64,000 nt of DNA, from positions 1 to 64,000 of the forward strand of contig NZ_JAVBXX010000005.1 of the NCBI RefSeq assembly GCF_030824335.1, given 5' to 3'. The stretch is from Azonexus sp. Its GTDB lineage: Bacteria; Pseudomonadota; Gammaproteobacteria; Burkholderiales; Rhodocyclaceae. Made by a program: the position numbers and the translations under genes. The notes beneath the pieces were generated by a model, which was not told where the DNA came from, searched no databases, and saw only the letters and a list, made by a program, of their open reading frames with translations. Shown here in pieces: positions 45,237-54,843 of this stretch. How positions within the stretch are numbered: position 1 is the stretch's first letter; every line of letters begins with the position of its first letter.

Positions 45237-46517
45237 GTGAGTGAAAAAAAGCTTGCTGCACGTCAGATTTTCCGCCAAGCAGCACTGGACCGTCTGTCCT
45301 CCCCCGAACAACTGGATCGTCTGCTCACGCTAACCGACACCAGGGGCTGGGTAGCCTTGGCGATTTGTGCCGGCCTGCTGTTCTGTTTCCTTTTCTGGAG
45401 CATATTCGGCAGGTTGCCAACCCATGTCACCGGTCAGGGCATCCTGATGCCGCGCAGCGGCCTGGTCGCCGATGCATCAAGCCAGGCCAGTGGTACCTTG
45501 GCGCGCTTTCTGGTCGGCACCAATGATCTGGTAAAAAAAGGGCAAGCCGTGGCCGTGGTCAATCAAACAGAGGCCGCCCGTCGCGCTGAAAATACGGAAG
45601 ATGCCGTGCGCGACCAGGAAAAAATGCTGGCGCGCTTCGACCGCGACTATCAGCATGAATTGCGCAGCAAAACCGATAACCTGGGACGTCGACGCCAGGC
45701 ACTACTCAAGTCGATCAGCGATGGCGAAAGCCGGGTAGCCTTCCTGATCCGCACCTTGAAACGCCAGGAAGAAACCGTCCAGAAGGGCTTTTTTTCTGAA
45801 CGGGCACTCGACGACTCGCGAACGGAAATCAGCCGCGTTCGCCAGGAAATTGCCGACCATCGTCACGAACTGGCGCAACTGAACACGGAGCTGCTGGAAT
45901 TTCGCAATCAGTACGAGCGCGGGCGAGATGATCTGGTGTTCAAAGTCAATGAGGCACGCCGCCTGGCAGGCCAGCAAGCCTTGATCCTGGCCCGCGACTC
46001 CATCATCACCGCCCCCAACGATGGTCGGGTGATCGAACTCAAACTGGCACCGGGTGCCATGGTGCAAGCAGGTCAGTCGGTATTGAGCATCGAAAATGGC
46101 GAAGGCGAACTAGGAGCACTGGTGTATATGCCGACGGAACACGGCAAGAAACTGGTCCCGGGACAGGAAGTTCGCCTGGCACCAGCCAACGTGAAGAAAG
46201 AAGAATACGGCACGTTGCGCGGCCGTATCGAGAGCATTTCCGAATTCCCGGTTTCACGCGAAGGCATCATTTCGGTACTGCCCAATGCGGCACTCGCCGA
46301 CATGTTCTTCCAGAAAGGGCCACCCTACGCGGTACAGATCAGCCTTGAGCCTGACGCCGGGTTGAGTAGCGGCTATCGCTGGACTTCGGCCGAAGGCCCT
46401 CCCTTCCCGATCGTCAGCGGCACCACGGTCAATGCTGAAGTTACCGTCGAAGAACAACGGCCAATCAGCCTGTTGATTCCTTTCCTGCGCAAGACTTCCG
46501 GTCTCTACCTGCACTGA
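45237..46517 (+). CDS. HlyD-family adaptor of the NHLP/bacteriocin export system
   Basis: A 426-residue membrane-fusion protein starting at GTG 45237. The N-terminus KKLAARQIFRQAALDRLSSPEQLD and a helix at about 37-60 (WVALAICAGLLFCFLFWSIF) are typical of the NHLM secretion-protein family. A lipoyl-like entry (GTLARFLVGTNDLVKKGQAVAVV), a long coiled coil (about 110-250) and a C-terminal beta barrel (ITAPNDGRVIELKLAPGAMV) follow. It sits 3 bases before the PCAT gene and should link PCAT to an outer-membrane channel; no TolC is encoded in this cluster. Confidence 0.9.
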   Translation: MSEKKLAARQIFRQAALDRLSSPEQLDRLLTLTDTRGWVALAICAGLLFCFLFWSIFGRLPTHVTGQGILMPRSGLVADASSQASGTLARFLVGTNDLVKKGQAVAVVNQTEAARRAENTEDAVRDQEKMLARFDRDYQHELRSKTDNLGRRRQALLKSISDGESRVAFLIRTLKRQEETVQKGFFSERALDDSRTEISRVRQEIADHRHELAQLNTELLEFRNQYERGRDDLVFKVNEARRLAGQQALILARDSIITAPNDGRVIELKLAPGAMVQAGQSVLSIENGEGELGALVYMPTEHGKKLVPGQEVRLAPANVKKEEYGTLRGRIESISEFPVSREGIISVLPNAALADMFFQKGPPYAVQISLEPDAGLSSGYRWTSAEGPPFPIVSGTTVNAEVTVEEQRPISLLIPFLRKTSGLYLH

Positions 46518-46520
46518 GCC

Positions 46521-48719
46521 ATGGCGCACCCAGCCGGATCGACCTCGACGCCAGCCCAGACCGCGATGATTGAAAAGCGCGTCAAGACACCGACCATCCT
46601 GCAAATGGAAGCCGTGGAGTGCGGCGCGGCAGCATTGGCCATCGTGCTGGCTTACCACGGACGCTGGGTGCCGCTGGAGGAACTGCGCAATGCGGCAGGC
46701 GTCTCCCGAAACGGCAGCAAAGCCAGCAACCTGTTGAAATGTGCGCGCAATTACGGATTGTCAGCTCGTGGCTTCACGAAGGATAAGCCGGAATCGATCA
46801 TGGCGATGCCGGTGCCATCCATCTTGCACTGGAACTTCAATCACTATCTGGTGTTTGAAGGCATCAAGGATGGCGTGGTCTATCTCAACGATCCGGCCAG
46901 CGGCCCTCGCCAGGTCAGTATTGAAGAACTGGCCGAAAGCTTTACCGGCGTCTTGCTGGTGTTCGAACCCGGCCCGGATTTCAAACCCGCCGGCCGCCCT
47001 CCTTCACTGTTCCGGGAATTGGCCGAGCGCCTGCAGCACTCCCGCCAGGCACTCGGGTTTGTCGCCATCTCCAGTATTCTGCTGGTGATCCCCGGCGTCG
47101 TCGTTCCGGTATTTTCCAAAGTTTTTGTCGACAACGTACTGATCCAGAACCAGGAGGAATGGCTACGCCCCCTCTTGCTGGGCATGTTCCTCACGGTGCT
47201 GGTGCGCGGTTTTCTGGTCTGGATCCAGCAGCACTATCTGCTGCGCCTGGAATTGAAACTGGCAATCACCATGTCGAGCCGCTTCCTGAGCCATGTGCTG
47301 CGTCTGCCGATGAGCTTTTTCACGCAACGACAAGCCGGCGATGTCGCCAACCGGATCGCCGCCAGTGAGCGCATTGCCCAGTTGCTGTCCGGCGAACTGG
47401 CGACCAACTTCTTCAACTTGATCGCCGTACTGTTCTACGCAATCGTGATGTTGCTGTTCAATTGGCAACTCGCGACCATCTGTATCGGCCTGGCTTCGGT
47501 CAACTACCTGATGTTGAAGAAAATGGCGCGCAGCCGCACCGATACTGCGGGACGCATGGTGAACGACCTCGGCAAGCTGGCCGGCGCAACGGTCGGCAGC
47601 ATTCACGGCATCGAAACCATCAAGGCTGGCGGGATGGAACAGGCGGCCTTCGCAAGCTGGTCGGGTTACCAGGCATCCACGCTGGATAGCCAGCAACGAC
47701 TGGGCGCACAAAATATCTGGCAAAGTTCGACGCCCGCCCTGTTGACCGGACTGACCACCGTCGCCGTGCTCGGACTTGGCGGTTATCAGGTCATGCAGGG
47801 CAGCATGACCATGGGCGACCTGATTGCCTTCCAGGTTCTGATGGCCGGCTTCACGCAGCCGATTGGCAAACTGGTCGGGCTGGCGAGCACCTTGCAGACA
47901 GTGAAAGGCCTGTTGGTACGACTCTCGGATGTTTTCCGCTACCCGCTCCCGGCCCGAACCGAAGAAGACAGCGCAACGGACATTGCCGTGGCTTCCCGCT
48001 TGCAAGGTCATCTCGAGCTGAAGAATGTCAGCTTTGCCTACAGTCCGCTCGATCCACCATTGATCAAGAACCTGTCACTCGATCTTCTGCCGGGTAAGCG
48101 CATTGCACTGGTCGGCTCATCCGGCAGCGGTAAATCGACCCTGGGCCGCCTGTGTTGCGGTTTGCTGCAGCCCAGTGAAGGCAGCATCCTGCTTGACGGC
48201 CAAGCCTTGGCCAGTCTGTCCAATCGCGTATTCGCCGAAGCCGCCGCCTATGTCGATCAGGATATTTTCCTGTTCGAAGGCAGTTTGCGCGACAACCTGA
48301 CCTTATGGGATGCCAGCATTCCGGAAGCGATGCTCCGGCAAGCACTCGATGACGCCCGGATCAGCCAGGAAATTGCTTTACGCCCGGATACGCTGGACAC
48401 CCATGTGAATGAAGGCGGCGGCAATTTCAGCGGCGGTGAACGTCAGCGACTTGAAATCGCCCGGGCGCTGGTGCGCAATCCGGTGCTTCTGGTTCTCGAC
48501 GAGGCAACTGCGGCGCTGGATACGGTGACCGAAAAAGCCATCGACGACAATATCCGGCGTCGAGGCTGTGCCTGCATCATCGTCGCCCATCGCTTGTCCA
48601 CCATTCGCGACTGCGATGAAATCCTGGTGCTGAAGCATGGCGAAGTGGTTGAACGCGGCACGCATGAAGCATTGATGGCTTTGAATGGCGAGTATGCCCA
48701 TCTGATCGGAATGATGTAG
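46521..48719 (+). CDS. Peptidase-containing ABC exporter (PCAT, NHLM ABC1 type)
   Basis: A 732-residue bifunctional leader peptidase/exporter. The C39 peptidase (residues 25-150) has Cys34 in LQMEAVECGAAAL, His108 in WNFNHYLVFEG and Asp124 in YLNDPASGP. Six-helix membrane domain about 175-450. ATPase with GSSGSGKSTLGR, VDQDIFLFEG (Q-loop), FSGGERQRLEIARALV, LVLDEATAALD and VAHRLST, all canonical. It should cut Nif11 leaders after the AG site and export the core. Co-transcribed with the HlyD gene (3-base gap) and the ABC2 gene (5-base gap). Confidence 0.94.
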   Translation: MAHPAGSTSTPAQTAMIEKRVKTPTILQMEAVECGAAALAIVLAYHGRWVPLEELRNAAGVSRNGSKASNLLKCARNYGLSARGFTKDKPESIMAMPVPSILHWNFNHYLVFEGIKDGVVYLNDPASGPRQVSIEELAESFTGVLLVFEPGPDFKPAGRPPSLFRELAERLQHSRQALGFVAISSILLVIPGVVVPVFSKVFVDNVLIQNQEEWLRPLLLGMFLTVLVRGFLVWIQQHYLLRLELKLAITMSSRFLSHVLRLPMSFFTQRQAGDVANRIAASERIAQLLSGELATNFFNLIAVLFYAIVMLLFNWQLATICIGLASVNYLMLKKMARSRTDTAGRMVNDLGKLAGATVGSIHGIETIKAGGMEQAAFASWSGYQASTLDSQQRLGAQNIWQSSTPALLTGLTTVAVLGLGGYQVMQGSMTMGDLIAFQVLMAGFTQPIGKLVGLASTLQTVKGLLVRLSDVFRYPLPARTEEDSATDIAVASRLQGHLELKNVSFAYSPLDPPLIKNLSLDLLPGKRIALVGSSGSGKSTLGRLCCGLLQPSEGSILLDGQALASLSNRVFAEAAAYVDQDIFLFEGSLRDNLTLWDASIPEAMLRQALDDARISQEIALRPDTLDTHVNEGGGNFSGGERQRLEIARALVRNPVLLVLDEATAALDTVTEKAIDDNIRRRGCACIIVAHRLSTIRDCDEILVLKHGEVVERGTHEALMALNGEYAHLIGMM

Positions 48720-48724
48720 CCACG

Positions 48725-51490
48725 ATGACGACACCGGACCAAGCAGCACACGCCATCGATGCCGCACTCCTCGCCTGTTGGCCGGGAAAGCCGGAGGATC
48801 TGAGCGCCCGGACGCCGCTACGCCTTGACGGTGAGCCGGGCATCATCCTGCTGACACGCGGCTGCATCAATGTTTTTTGTGTCGATCCGTTACCGTCTGG
48901 AAACGAAGCCCGGCACGACGAATTGTGCGGTCGACGGCATTTTTTGCTGCAAATTGCACCGGGTGAAATACTGCTCGGAATACCGGCCGTCGACGGTCGC
49001 GCCGTCATCGCCGTACCCGTTCAAGGCACCAGCATATTGCGTAGCGCTGATGCGCAGGCGCAATTGGCAACCTTGCCGGGTGAATTGGCCGAAACCCTGT
49101 ACCAGCGCTGGTGGCAGCATCTCGGACTAGCAGCCGGCATGGCCTCGGAGACACCAGCACCAAGCGCGACACTGGCGACACAAAGCGCGGAAGCCAGCCG
49201 CCTCATTGCTGCCCGTATCCATCGCGAATCCGCTGGTCGACGCGAAAATCTGGCCAATATCTGGGATGAAACCCGGCAAGATGTTGCCAATGGCCTGGGC
49301 CAACTGGCAAGGGTACTGCAGGCATCACCTTTGGCGGACGATGAGGCCGCGGACGACACGCAGGAGTCGCCTCTCGTCCGCGTGCTCCGCCGCGTCACCG
49401 ACGCCGCCCGAATCGAGCTGACATTACCGCCGGAACAGCATCGGGCCACCGACCCCGATGCGCTGCTGGCTGCGCTGGAACTGAGAAGTCGACGCGTCTT
49501 GCTCAGGAATAAATGGTGGCAGCAGGAAAATGGACCACTGCTCGGCATGCGGGAAAACGGCCAACCGGTTGCCCTGTTGCCCACACCTCGCGGCCGGGGC
49601 TACATGCTGTTCGACCCGGACGAGAACGAGCAACAAGCAATCGACGAAGAATTGGCAAACACCCTGCAGCAGGAAGCCACCATGCTGTACCGGCAATTGC
49701 CGGATCGCCCATTGAACGCCGGGGATCTCTGGGCCTTTGCCCGGGCTGGCATCGCTGCCGACAGCAGGCTGATGTCGCTGATGGGTATGGCCGCCGCAGC
49801 ACTCGCCATGCTCACGCCCATCGCTACCGGCATGCTGATCGAATCGATCATCCCGCGGGCTGCCTATTTTCAGCATTGGCAACTTATCGCCGCACTCCTC
49901 GCGGCAGCAATTGGCGCAGCCGGCTTCGAGCTGACCAAGGGCTTCGCCATGCTGCGCATCGAGGGGCGCATCGATGCCGGTCTTCAGGCCGCACTATTTG
50001 ATCGCCTGCTACGCCTGCCAACCGGTTTTTTCAAGCAATACACGGCGGGTGACCTGGGGGACCGAACGCTTGGCGTGCAAACCATCCGGGAAACCTTGTC
50101 CACAACGGTGGTCACGGCAATCCTGGCCGGCCTGTTTTCCCTCACCAGCCTGCTGACCATGTTCTGGTTCAGCTGGAAACTCGGCCTGATCGGACTGGCC
50201 ATTGTTCTTGTCGTACTCGGATTCTCTGCCTGGCTGGGTGCCCATCAATTACGCCAGGAACGGGAACAGATACGCTATCAAGGCAGGGTTGAAGGCCTGG
50301 TACTGCAATTCATCACAGGCATTGCCAAGCTACATGCCGCTGCCGCCGAAGCCCGAGCATTCGCTGTATGGGCCAGGCTCTATCAGAAACAGAAGCAACG
50401 CTTCGCCAATGCCCAGCGGGCAGCCAATGTTCAGGAACTGGTGCAAACCTGCATCCCGATACTGGCCAGCATGCTGATTTTTGCCTGCATGGTCTGGTTG
50501 CTTGAGCGTTCGGCCATCGACCTGAAGCTGGAAAGCCTGGCCAACACCACAAGTACACTGGTTCGCCCGGATGAAGAACCGGACAAAGTCCTATCTGCCG
50601 GCGACATGCTGGCCTTCAATGCGGCTTTCGGCCAGTTCCTGCAAGCCATGATCGGCATGACCTTGGCCCTGACCAAAGCACTTGGCGTCATGCCTATGTT
50701 CGAACGGCTGCGCCCCTTGCTGCGCCAGCTGCCGGAAAGCGGCAAGCATCTTCAGGCACCGGGAAAGCTGAAAGGCAGCATCGAGTTTTCCGAGGTGAGT
50801 TTTCGCTACATTCCCGAATCATCGCCCTTGCTTGAGCGGATTTCACTGAAGATAGAACCCGGACAATTTGTGGCAATTGTCGGGCCGTCGGGCAGCGGAA
50901 AATCGACCTTGGTGCGCCTGATGATGGGCTTCGAAATCCCGGAACGCGGTGAAATACTCTTCGATGAAAAACCCCTCGGCGGGCTCGACCTGACCGCCTT
51001 GCGACGGGCCATCGGGATCGTCTTGCAAAATGGTCGCATTGCTGCCGGCAGCGTATTTTCCAACATCGCCGGCAATGCCCGCATCACCCATGACGAAGCA
51101 ATGGAAGCGGCCCGTCAAGCCGGACTGGATACAGATATCGAAGCGCTCCCGATGGGACTGCACACGGTGCTGCAGGAGGGCGGCAGCACCTTGTCCGGCG
51201 GCCAGCGACAACGTTTGCTACTGGCCCGCGCCCTGGTGCGCAAACCGGCCATACTTTTGCTCGACGAGGCGACTAGCGCACTGGACAACGAAACCCAATC
51301 CATCGTCATGCAGCGTCTCAATCAACTGGCAGTCACCCGCGTCGTGATTGCGCATCGACTATCGACCATTCGGAATGCCGACCAAATTATCGTCATCAAT
51401 GACGGGAAAATCGTCGAACAAGGACAGTTCGACGCACTGATGTCAGCCAATGGCTGTTTTGCCGATCTGGCAAGACGGCAACTTCTATGA
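48725..51490 (+). CDS. NHLM-type ABC transporter 2 (no peptidase, long N-terminal domain)
   Basis: A 921-residue partner transporter. The first about 330 residues form a soluble domain of the kind found in NHLM ABC2 proteins. A membrane domain (about 355-650) follows, then an ATPase with GPSGSGKSTLVRLMM, VLQNGRIAAGSV, LSGGQRQRLLLARALV, LLLDEATSALD and IAHRLST, all intact. In these systems ABC2 accompanies the peptidase ABC1, probably as a second or heterodimeric exporter. The N-terminal part has the beta-rich look of a cyclic-nucleotide-binding fold, but this is weak. Confidence 0.9.
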   Translation: MTTPDQAAHAIDAALLACWPGKPEDLSARTPLRLDGEPGIILLTRGCINVFCVDPLPSGNEARHDELCGRRHFLLQIAPGEILLGIPAVDGRAVIAVPVQGTSILRSADAQAQLATLPGELAETLYQRWWQHLGLAAGMASETPAPSATLATQSAEASRLIAARIHRESAGRRENLANIWDETRQDVANGLGQLARVLQASPLADDEAADDTQESPLVRVLRRVTDAARIELTLPPEQHRATDPDALLAALELRSRRVLLRNKWWQQENGPLLGMRENGQPVALLPTPRGRGYMLFDPDENEQQAIDEELANTLQQEATMLYRQLPDRPLNAGDLWAFARAGIAADSRLMSLMGMAAAALAMLTPIATGMLIESIIPRAAYFQHWQLIAALLAAAIGAAGFELTKGFAMLRIEGRIDAGLQAALFDRLLRLPTGFFKQYTAGDLGDRTLGVQTIRETLSTTVVTAILAGLFSLTSLLTMFWFSWKLGLIGLAIVLVVLGFSAWLGAHQLRQEREQIRYQGRVEGLVLQFITGIAKLHAAAAEARAFAVWARLYQKQKQRFANAQRAANVQELVQTCIPILASMLIFACMVWLLERSAIDLKLESLANTTSTLVRPDEEPDKVLSAGDMLAFNAAFGQFLQAMIGMTLALTKALGVMPMFERLRPLLRQLPESGKHLQAPGKLKGSIEFSEVSFRYIPESSPLLERISLKIEPGQFVAIVGPSGSGKSTLVRLMMGFEIPERGEILFDEKPLGGLDLTALRRAIGIVLQNGRIAAGSVFSNIAGNARITHDEAMEAARQAGLDTDIEALPMGLHTVLQEGGSTLSGGQRQRLLLARALVRKPAILLLDEATSALDNETQSIVMQRLNQLAVTRVVIAHRLSTIRNADQIIVINDGKIVEQGQFDALMSANGCFADLARRQLL

Positions 51491-51529
51491 CGCAACATTC
51501 AAGCATTTGATCACCCGGGGATAAATGAC

Positions 51530-52087
51530 ATGCGCAAGGTGCTATACATTTTTGGTCTGTTGACCGACAGCGATATCGAATGGCTGGCCAGAATAGGCTC
51601 ACCAAGGAGTTTGACCGATGGCACCGTGCTGATCCGGGAGGGCGAAAAAATCGACCGGATGTTCATCCTGATCGACGGCCACATGGATGTCTCGGTTGCC
51701 GGGCTTGGCATTGTCGCCAACCTGGGTTCAGGCGAAATATTGGGCGAAATGTCTTTTGTCGACAGTTCCCCCACCTCGGCCACGGTCACCGCTCGCGGCG
51801 AAGTGAAATTGCTTGAATTACCCAAGCGGGCACTCGAAGCACACTTCGCCGAAGACCCAGGCTTCGGGATGCGTTTTTTCCGCGCCCTCACGGTATTTTT
51901 GGCCGACCGCATGCGGTCGACCATAAAACGCATGGGCTATGGCAAGGTCGGCGATCTGAACGCCGATGAAATGATGGAAGACGAACTGGACGAAAGCTTG
52001 CTCGATACCGTGTCAATCGCCGGTGATCGTTTCAGCCGCATGATGAAAGTTTTGTCGGGCAGTTCGGGGCATGGCGAACGCCCATGA
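51530..52087 (+). CDS. Cyclic-nucleotide-binding-domain protein of the RiPP locus
   Basis: A 185-residue protein. Residues about 5-120 form a cNMP-binding beta roll (SLTDGTVLIREGEKIDRMFILIDG, GEILGEMSFVDSSPTSATVTA); the phosphate-cassette Glu is present but the usual Arg is replaced (SSPTSAT), so binding of cAMP is doubtful. The C-terminal 65 residues are helical and acidic and show no DNA-binding wing, so it is not a CRP-type regulator. It follows ABC2 by 39 bases in the same direction. CNB proteins are frequent companions of NHLM export genes; a role in controlling the exporter is inferred. Confidence 0.8.
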   Translation: MRKVLYIFGLLTDSDIEWLARIGSPRSLTDGTVLIREGEKIDRMFILIDGHMDVSVAGLGIVANLGSGEILGEMSFVDSSPTSATVTARGEVKLLELPKRALEAHFAEDPGFGMRFFRALTVFLADRMRSTIKRMGYGKVGDLNADEMMEDELDESLLDTVSIAGDRFSRMMKVLSGSSGHGERP

Positions 52088-52154
52088 AACCATTTTCACA
52101 AAACCATAAATGACAAACAAAACCCTGTTTAATCATCGGATTAAAAAACACTGC

Positions 52155-52181
52155 TAAAGTTATTTGATATCATGCCGAAGA
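52155..52181 (+). promoter_or_regulatory. Sigma-28 (FliA) promoter match
   Basis: TAAAGTTA, an 11-base spacer, then GCCGAAGA, compared with the FliA consensus TAAAGTTT-N11-GCCGATAA: 7/8 and 6/8 matches with exact spacing. It lies 31 bases before the FlgP-like lipoprotein start, supporting a flagellar-class gene pair. Confidence 0.7.
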
Positions 52182-52212
52182 ACGGTAAAGAATTTACCAA
52201 TAGGGGCTCGAA

Positions 52213-52782
52213 ATGACTCAGCGCGTATCAAATTTGATCAAATACATCGGCCTTGGCTTGGGTATCACACTCCTCGGCGGCTGCGCTTCGGACAGATGCT
52301 GTGACGTCAGAAATGCCTACGCTCAACGCGACATCGCAACAGCACAGCTACCTGCACAAGATGCCATGCCCGCCACACCGATCAAACTGCAGGCAGTCGG
52401 TCACGGCACCCCTGGTGCCTACACACAACATACTCACGCCCAGCAGCGGCTGATGGCCATGCGGGCCGCGCAGGTAGACGCCTACCGCAATCTCGCGGAA
52501 CAGGTTTATGGCTTCCGGGTGTGGGGTGGTACCTCTGTGTCGGCATTTGCCACACAAAATGACAGCATCCGCACTTATGTGGACGCCGTCATTCGCGGTG
52601 CCCGACTGGTCAACATAACCTCAATTGCTGATGGTAATTTCGAAGCGACTGTTGAACTCGAAGTCAGCCAACAGTTCCATAGTTGCATGACTTCACCGGG
52701 TAGTTGTGACATACGCGCCTTCGCCTCAGGGCAGACCGGACCATTAACAGCCATGCCGAATGGCAATTACGTCAGCAACTGA
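52213..52782 (+). CDS. LPP20/FlgP-like outer-membrane lipoprotein
   Basis: A 189-residue lipoprotein (signal IKYIGLGLGITLLGGC). The AQQRLMAMRAAQVDAYRNLAEQVYGFRVWGGTSV motif is that of LPP20-domain proteins including the flagellar basal-body-disc protein FlgP. A further C-terminal stretch (SIADGNFEATVELEVSQQF) fits the family. It is followed 2 bases later by a FlgT-like gene and preceded by a sigma-28 promoter match, so a flagellum-associated outer-membrane role is likely. The organism's core flagellar genes are not in the window. Confidence 0.8.
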   Translation: MTQRVSNLIKYIGLGLGITLLGGCASDRCCDVRNAYAQRDIATAQLPAQDAMPATPIKLQAVGHGTPGAYTQHTHAQQRLMAMRAAQVDAYRNLAEQVYGFRVWGGTSVSAFATQNDSIRTYVDAVIRGARLVNITSIADGNFEATVELEVSQQFHSCMTSPGSCDIRAFASGQTGPLTAMPNGNYVSN

Positions 52783-52784
52783 AA

Positions 52785-53975
52785 TTGAATAATTTCGTCC
52801 ACCAAACGTTCAGAAAATTGATTTTCTGGACGTTTTTGTTTGCCGCCCTGCCTTCGAATGCCAACGAACTGGTCGTTGAAGGAACTGCGCTGATCAAAAA
52901 TGGTGATCTTGGTCAGGCCAGGGAACAGGCCACACGCAGAGCCCTGGCCCAGGCAAGCGAAATGAAGAGTGCTCATGTCAGCGCAGCATCAATCGTGCAG
53001 CCTGACGCGGTATATGACACCGTACAAGTCAAATCCTCGGCATGTACCGAAAACGCCGAGCAACTCTCCGAACGCGTTACCGGTAATGAACTAACCGTTG
53101 TTTTGCGCGTATCGCTGCGCGACGGCCCTGAATGCAAGCCAGCGTGCCGTGGCGCATACACCAACAAGCTGCTGGTCACTGGCTTTGCCATGGAATTTCC
53201 CGATCAGAAACTGGCCTCGGAACTTCCCCGACTGAGTCATTTGACTGCCGGCGAACTGGCCAGAAAAATTCGCCAAAACCGGCGTCTGCTGGTCGACTTC
53301 AAGGGTGATGCGTTTCCATACCTGGCACCGGCACGCGCCCCCGAGCCTTATGTTCCCCCCAATGGTACGGAAACTTTTTTTGCCACCCTTGGCAAGAATC
53401 ATCGTGCGCAATACGTTTTATCCGGGATTTATCGCGATTTCGGCATCAAAGGGTTTCTGCCCTTCCTGCAAATGCCATTCAGGGAAACCCGACGGATCGA
53501 AATCGAGGCATTCATCCATGACGCCATCACTGGTGAAATGCTGGTGCGCAAAAACTTCGTCCGGGAAGCCAAGGGTTCAGTACGCCTGAACAGCAGTCCA
53601 TCAGTCGGCTCAGAGGCGTTTTATCGCGGTGACCTGGGCACAGCCTGGGGCAGTGCCCTCGAAGAAATTGCCGCCTGGGCCGATACAGAGGCTGCCTGCC
53701 TGCCCCTGAGCTCACGCATCATCAGTGTCACCGGGACAACCATGCACATTGATAGCGGTGCGGAATCAGGCTTGTCAGTCGGCGACACCCTTAACCTGCA
53801 CACTTGGAAAGAGTCTGCAGTCCTTGGCATGAATGGCGCCTTCCTTGGACAGGAAAAACGCATACGTGCCACAGCCAGCATCCGGGCGGTCTATCCGAAA
53901 TTCTCGGTCATTGAAATCAGCGACTTCCCGAAAGGACTGGTCGTTAAACCAGGGGACATCCTTTACGTCAACTAG
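52785..53975 (+). CDS. FlgT-like flagellar assembly / periplasmic protein
   Basis: A 396-residue exported protein with signal [19 protein letters not shown] ([10 protein letters not shown]) and an N-terminal LPP20/FlgT-N-like segment ([28 protein letters not shown]). The middle domain resembles the FlgT TolB-like domain (LLVTGFAM...[16 protein letters not shown]), and the C-terminal domain looks SH3-like ([17 protein letters not shown]). The start is TTG 52785, chosen because any later Met would remove the signal peptide. FlgT forms a periplasmic ring around sodium-driven motors. Its last four bases overlap hypB on the opposite strand. Confidence 0.72.
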   Translation: MNNFVHQTFRKLIFWTFLFAALPSNANELVVEGTALIKNGDLGQAREQATRRALAQASEMKSAHVSAASIVQPDAVYDTVQVKSSACTENAEQLSERVTGNELTVVLRVSLRDGPECKPACRGAYTNKLLVTGFAMEFPDQKLASELPRLSHLTAGELARKIRQNRRLLVDFKGDAFPYLAPARAPEPYVPPNGTETFFATLGKNHRAQYVLSGIYRDFGIKGFLPFLQMPFRETRRIEIEAFIHDAITGEMLVRKNFVREAKGSVRLNSSPSVGSEAFYRGDLGTAWGSALEEIAAWADTEAACLPLSSRIISVTGTTMHIDSGAESGLSVGDTLNLHTWKESAVLGMNGAFLGQEKRIRATASIRAVYPKFSVIEISDFPKGLVVKPGDILYVN

Positions 53976-54835
53976 GCCCTTTGCCGGCTGGACAATCCCG
54001 TTCTGAGCCAGGCCAGCCATTCAGCCATGCCTTCGCCGGTCTTCGCCGAAACACGGAAAATACGCAGAGCCGGGTTGACCCGGCGGGCGTTCGCCTCAGC
54101 CAGATCAACGTCAAACTCCAGATAAGGCAACAAGTCACATTTGTTGAGCAGCAGCACATCGGCCGCTGCGAACATGTCCGGATATTTGAGCGGCTTGTCC
54201 TCACCCTCAGTCACCGACAGGATGGCCACCTTGTGCTGCTCGCCGAGATCGAAAGCTGCCGGACAAACGAGATTGCCGACATTTTCGATCAGGAACAGGG
54301 ACGCATCTGCAGGCTGTAAACGCTGCATGGCCTGGCCGACCATCTGGGCATCCAGATGACAGCCCTTGCCGGTATTGATCTGAATGGCCGGCACGCCGGT
54401 CGCACGGATGCGTTCGGCATCGTTGGCCGTTTGCTGATCCCCCTCGACCACAACGATGGGCACGACATGCTGGAGTAACTCGATACTCTTCACCAGTAGC
54501 GTGGTTTTGCCGGAACCTGGGCTGGAAACCAGGTTCAGGGCAAAAATGCCATGCTCTTCAAACCACAGCCGATTGGCTGCCGCATAGTCATTATTCTTGC
54601 GCAGGATATCCTGCTCGATCTGTACCATGCGGGTCTGGCTCATACCCGGCGCATGCGCCCGCGCCGGACCACTGGCAAAGTTGAGGTTACCAGCAGGGTG
54701 TGTCTGATGCTGATGGCTATGCCGGTAAGCATGGCCGTGGGCATGGCGATACACCGTCCCGTCAGCGCGAACATGCTCATGTTCTGCATCACCGATTCTG
54801 ACTTCCCCTTCGCCACAACCGCAAACTGTACACAT
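53972..54835 (-). CDS. hypB: Hydrogenase nickel-incorporation GTPase HypB
   Basis: A 287-residue GTPase that helps insert nickel into [NiFe] hydrogenases. It begins MCTVCGCG, the high-affinity nickel motif, followed by a His-rich stretch (about 10 His in residues 19-45, nickel storage). The G domain has [29 protein letters not shown] and LLLNKCDLL. Full length. It directly follows hypA (8-base gap). The pair is separated from hypF-hypE by the RiPP and FlgP/FlgT genes. Confidence 0.97.
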   Translation of the reverse strand: MCTVCGCGEGEVRIGDAEHEHVRADGTVYRHAHGHAYRHSHQHQTHPAGNLNFASGPARAHAPGMSQTRMVQIEQDILRKNNDYAAANRLWFEEHGIFALNLVSSPGSGKTTLLVKSIELLQHVVPIVVVEGDQQTANDAERIRATGVPAIQINTGKGCHLDAQMVGQAMQRLQPADASLFLIENVGNLVCPAAFDLGEQHKVAILSVTEGEDKPLKYPDMFAAADVLLLNKCDLLPYLEFDVDLAEANARRVNPALRIFRVSAKTGEGMAEWLAWLRTGLSSRQRA

Positions 54836-54843
54836 GGTGCCTC

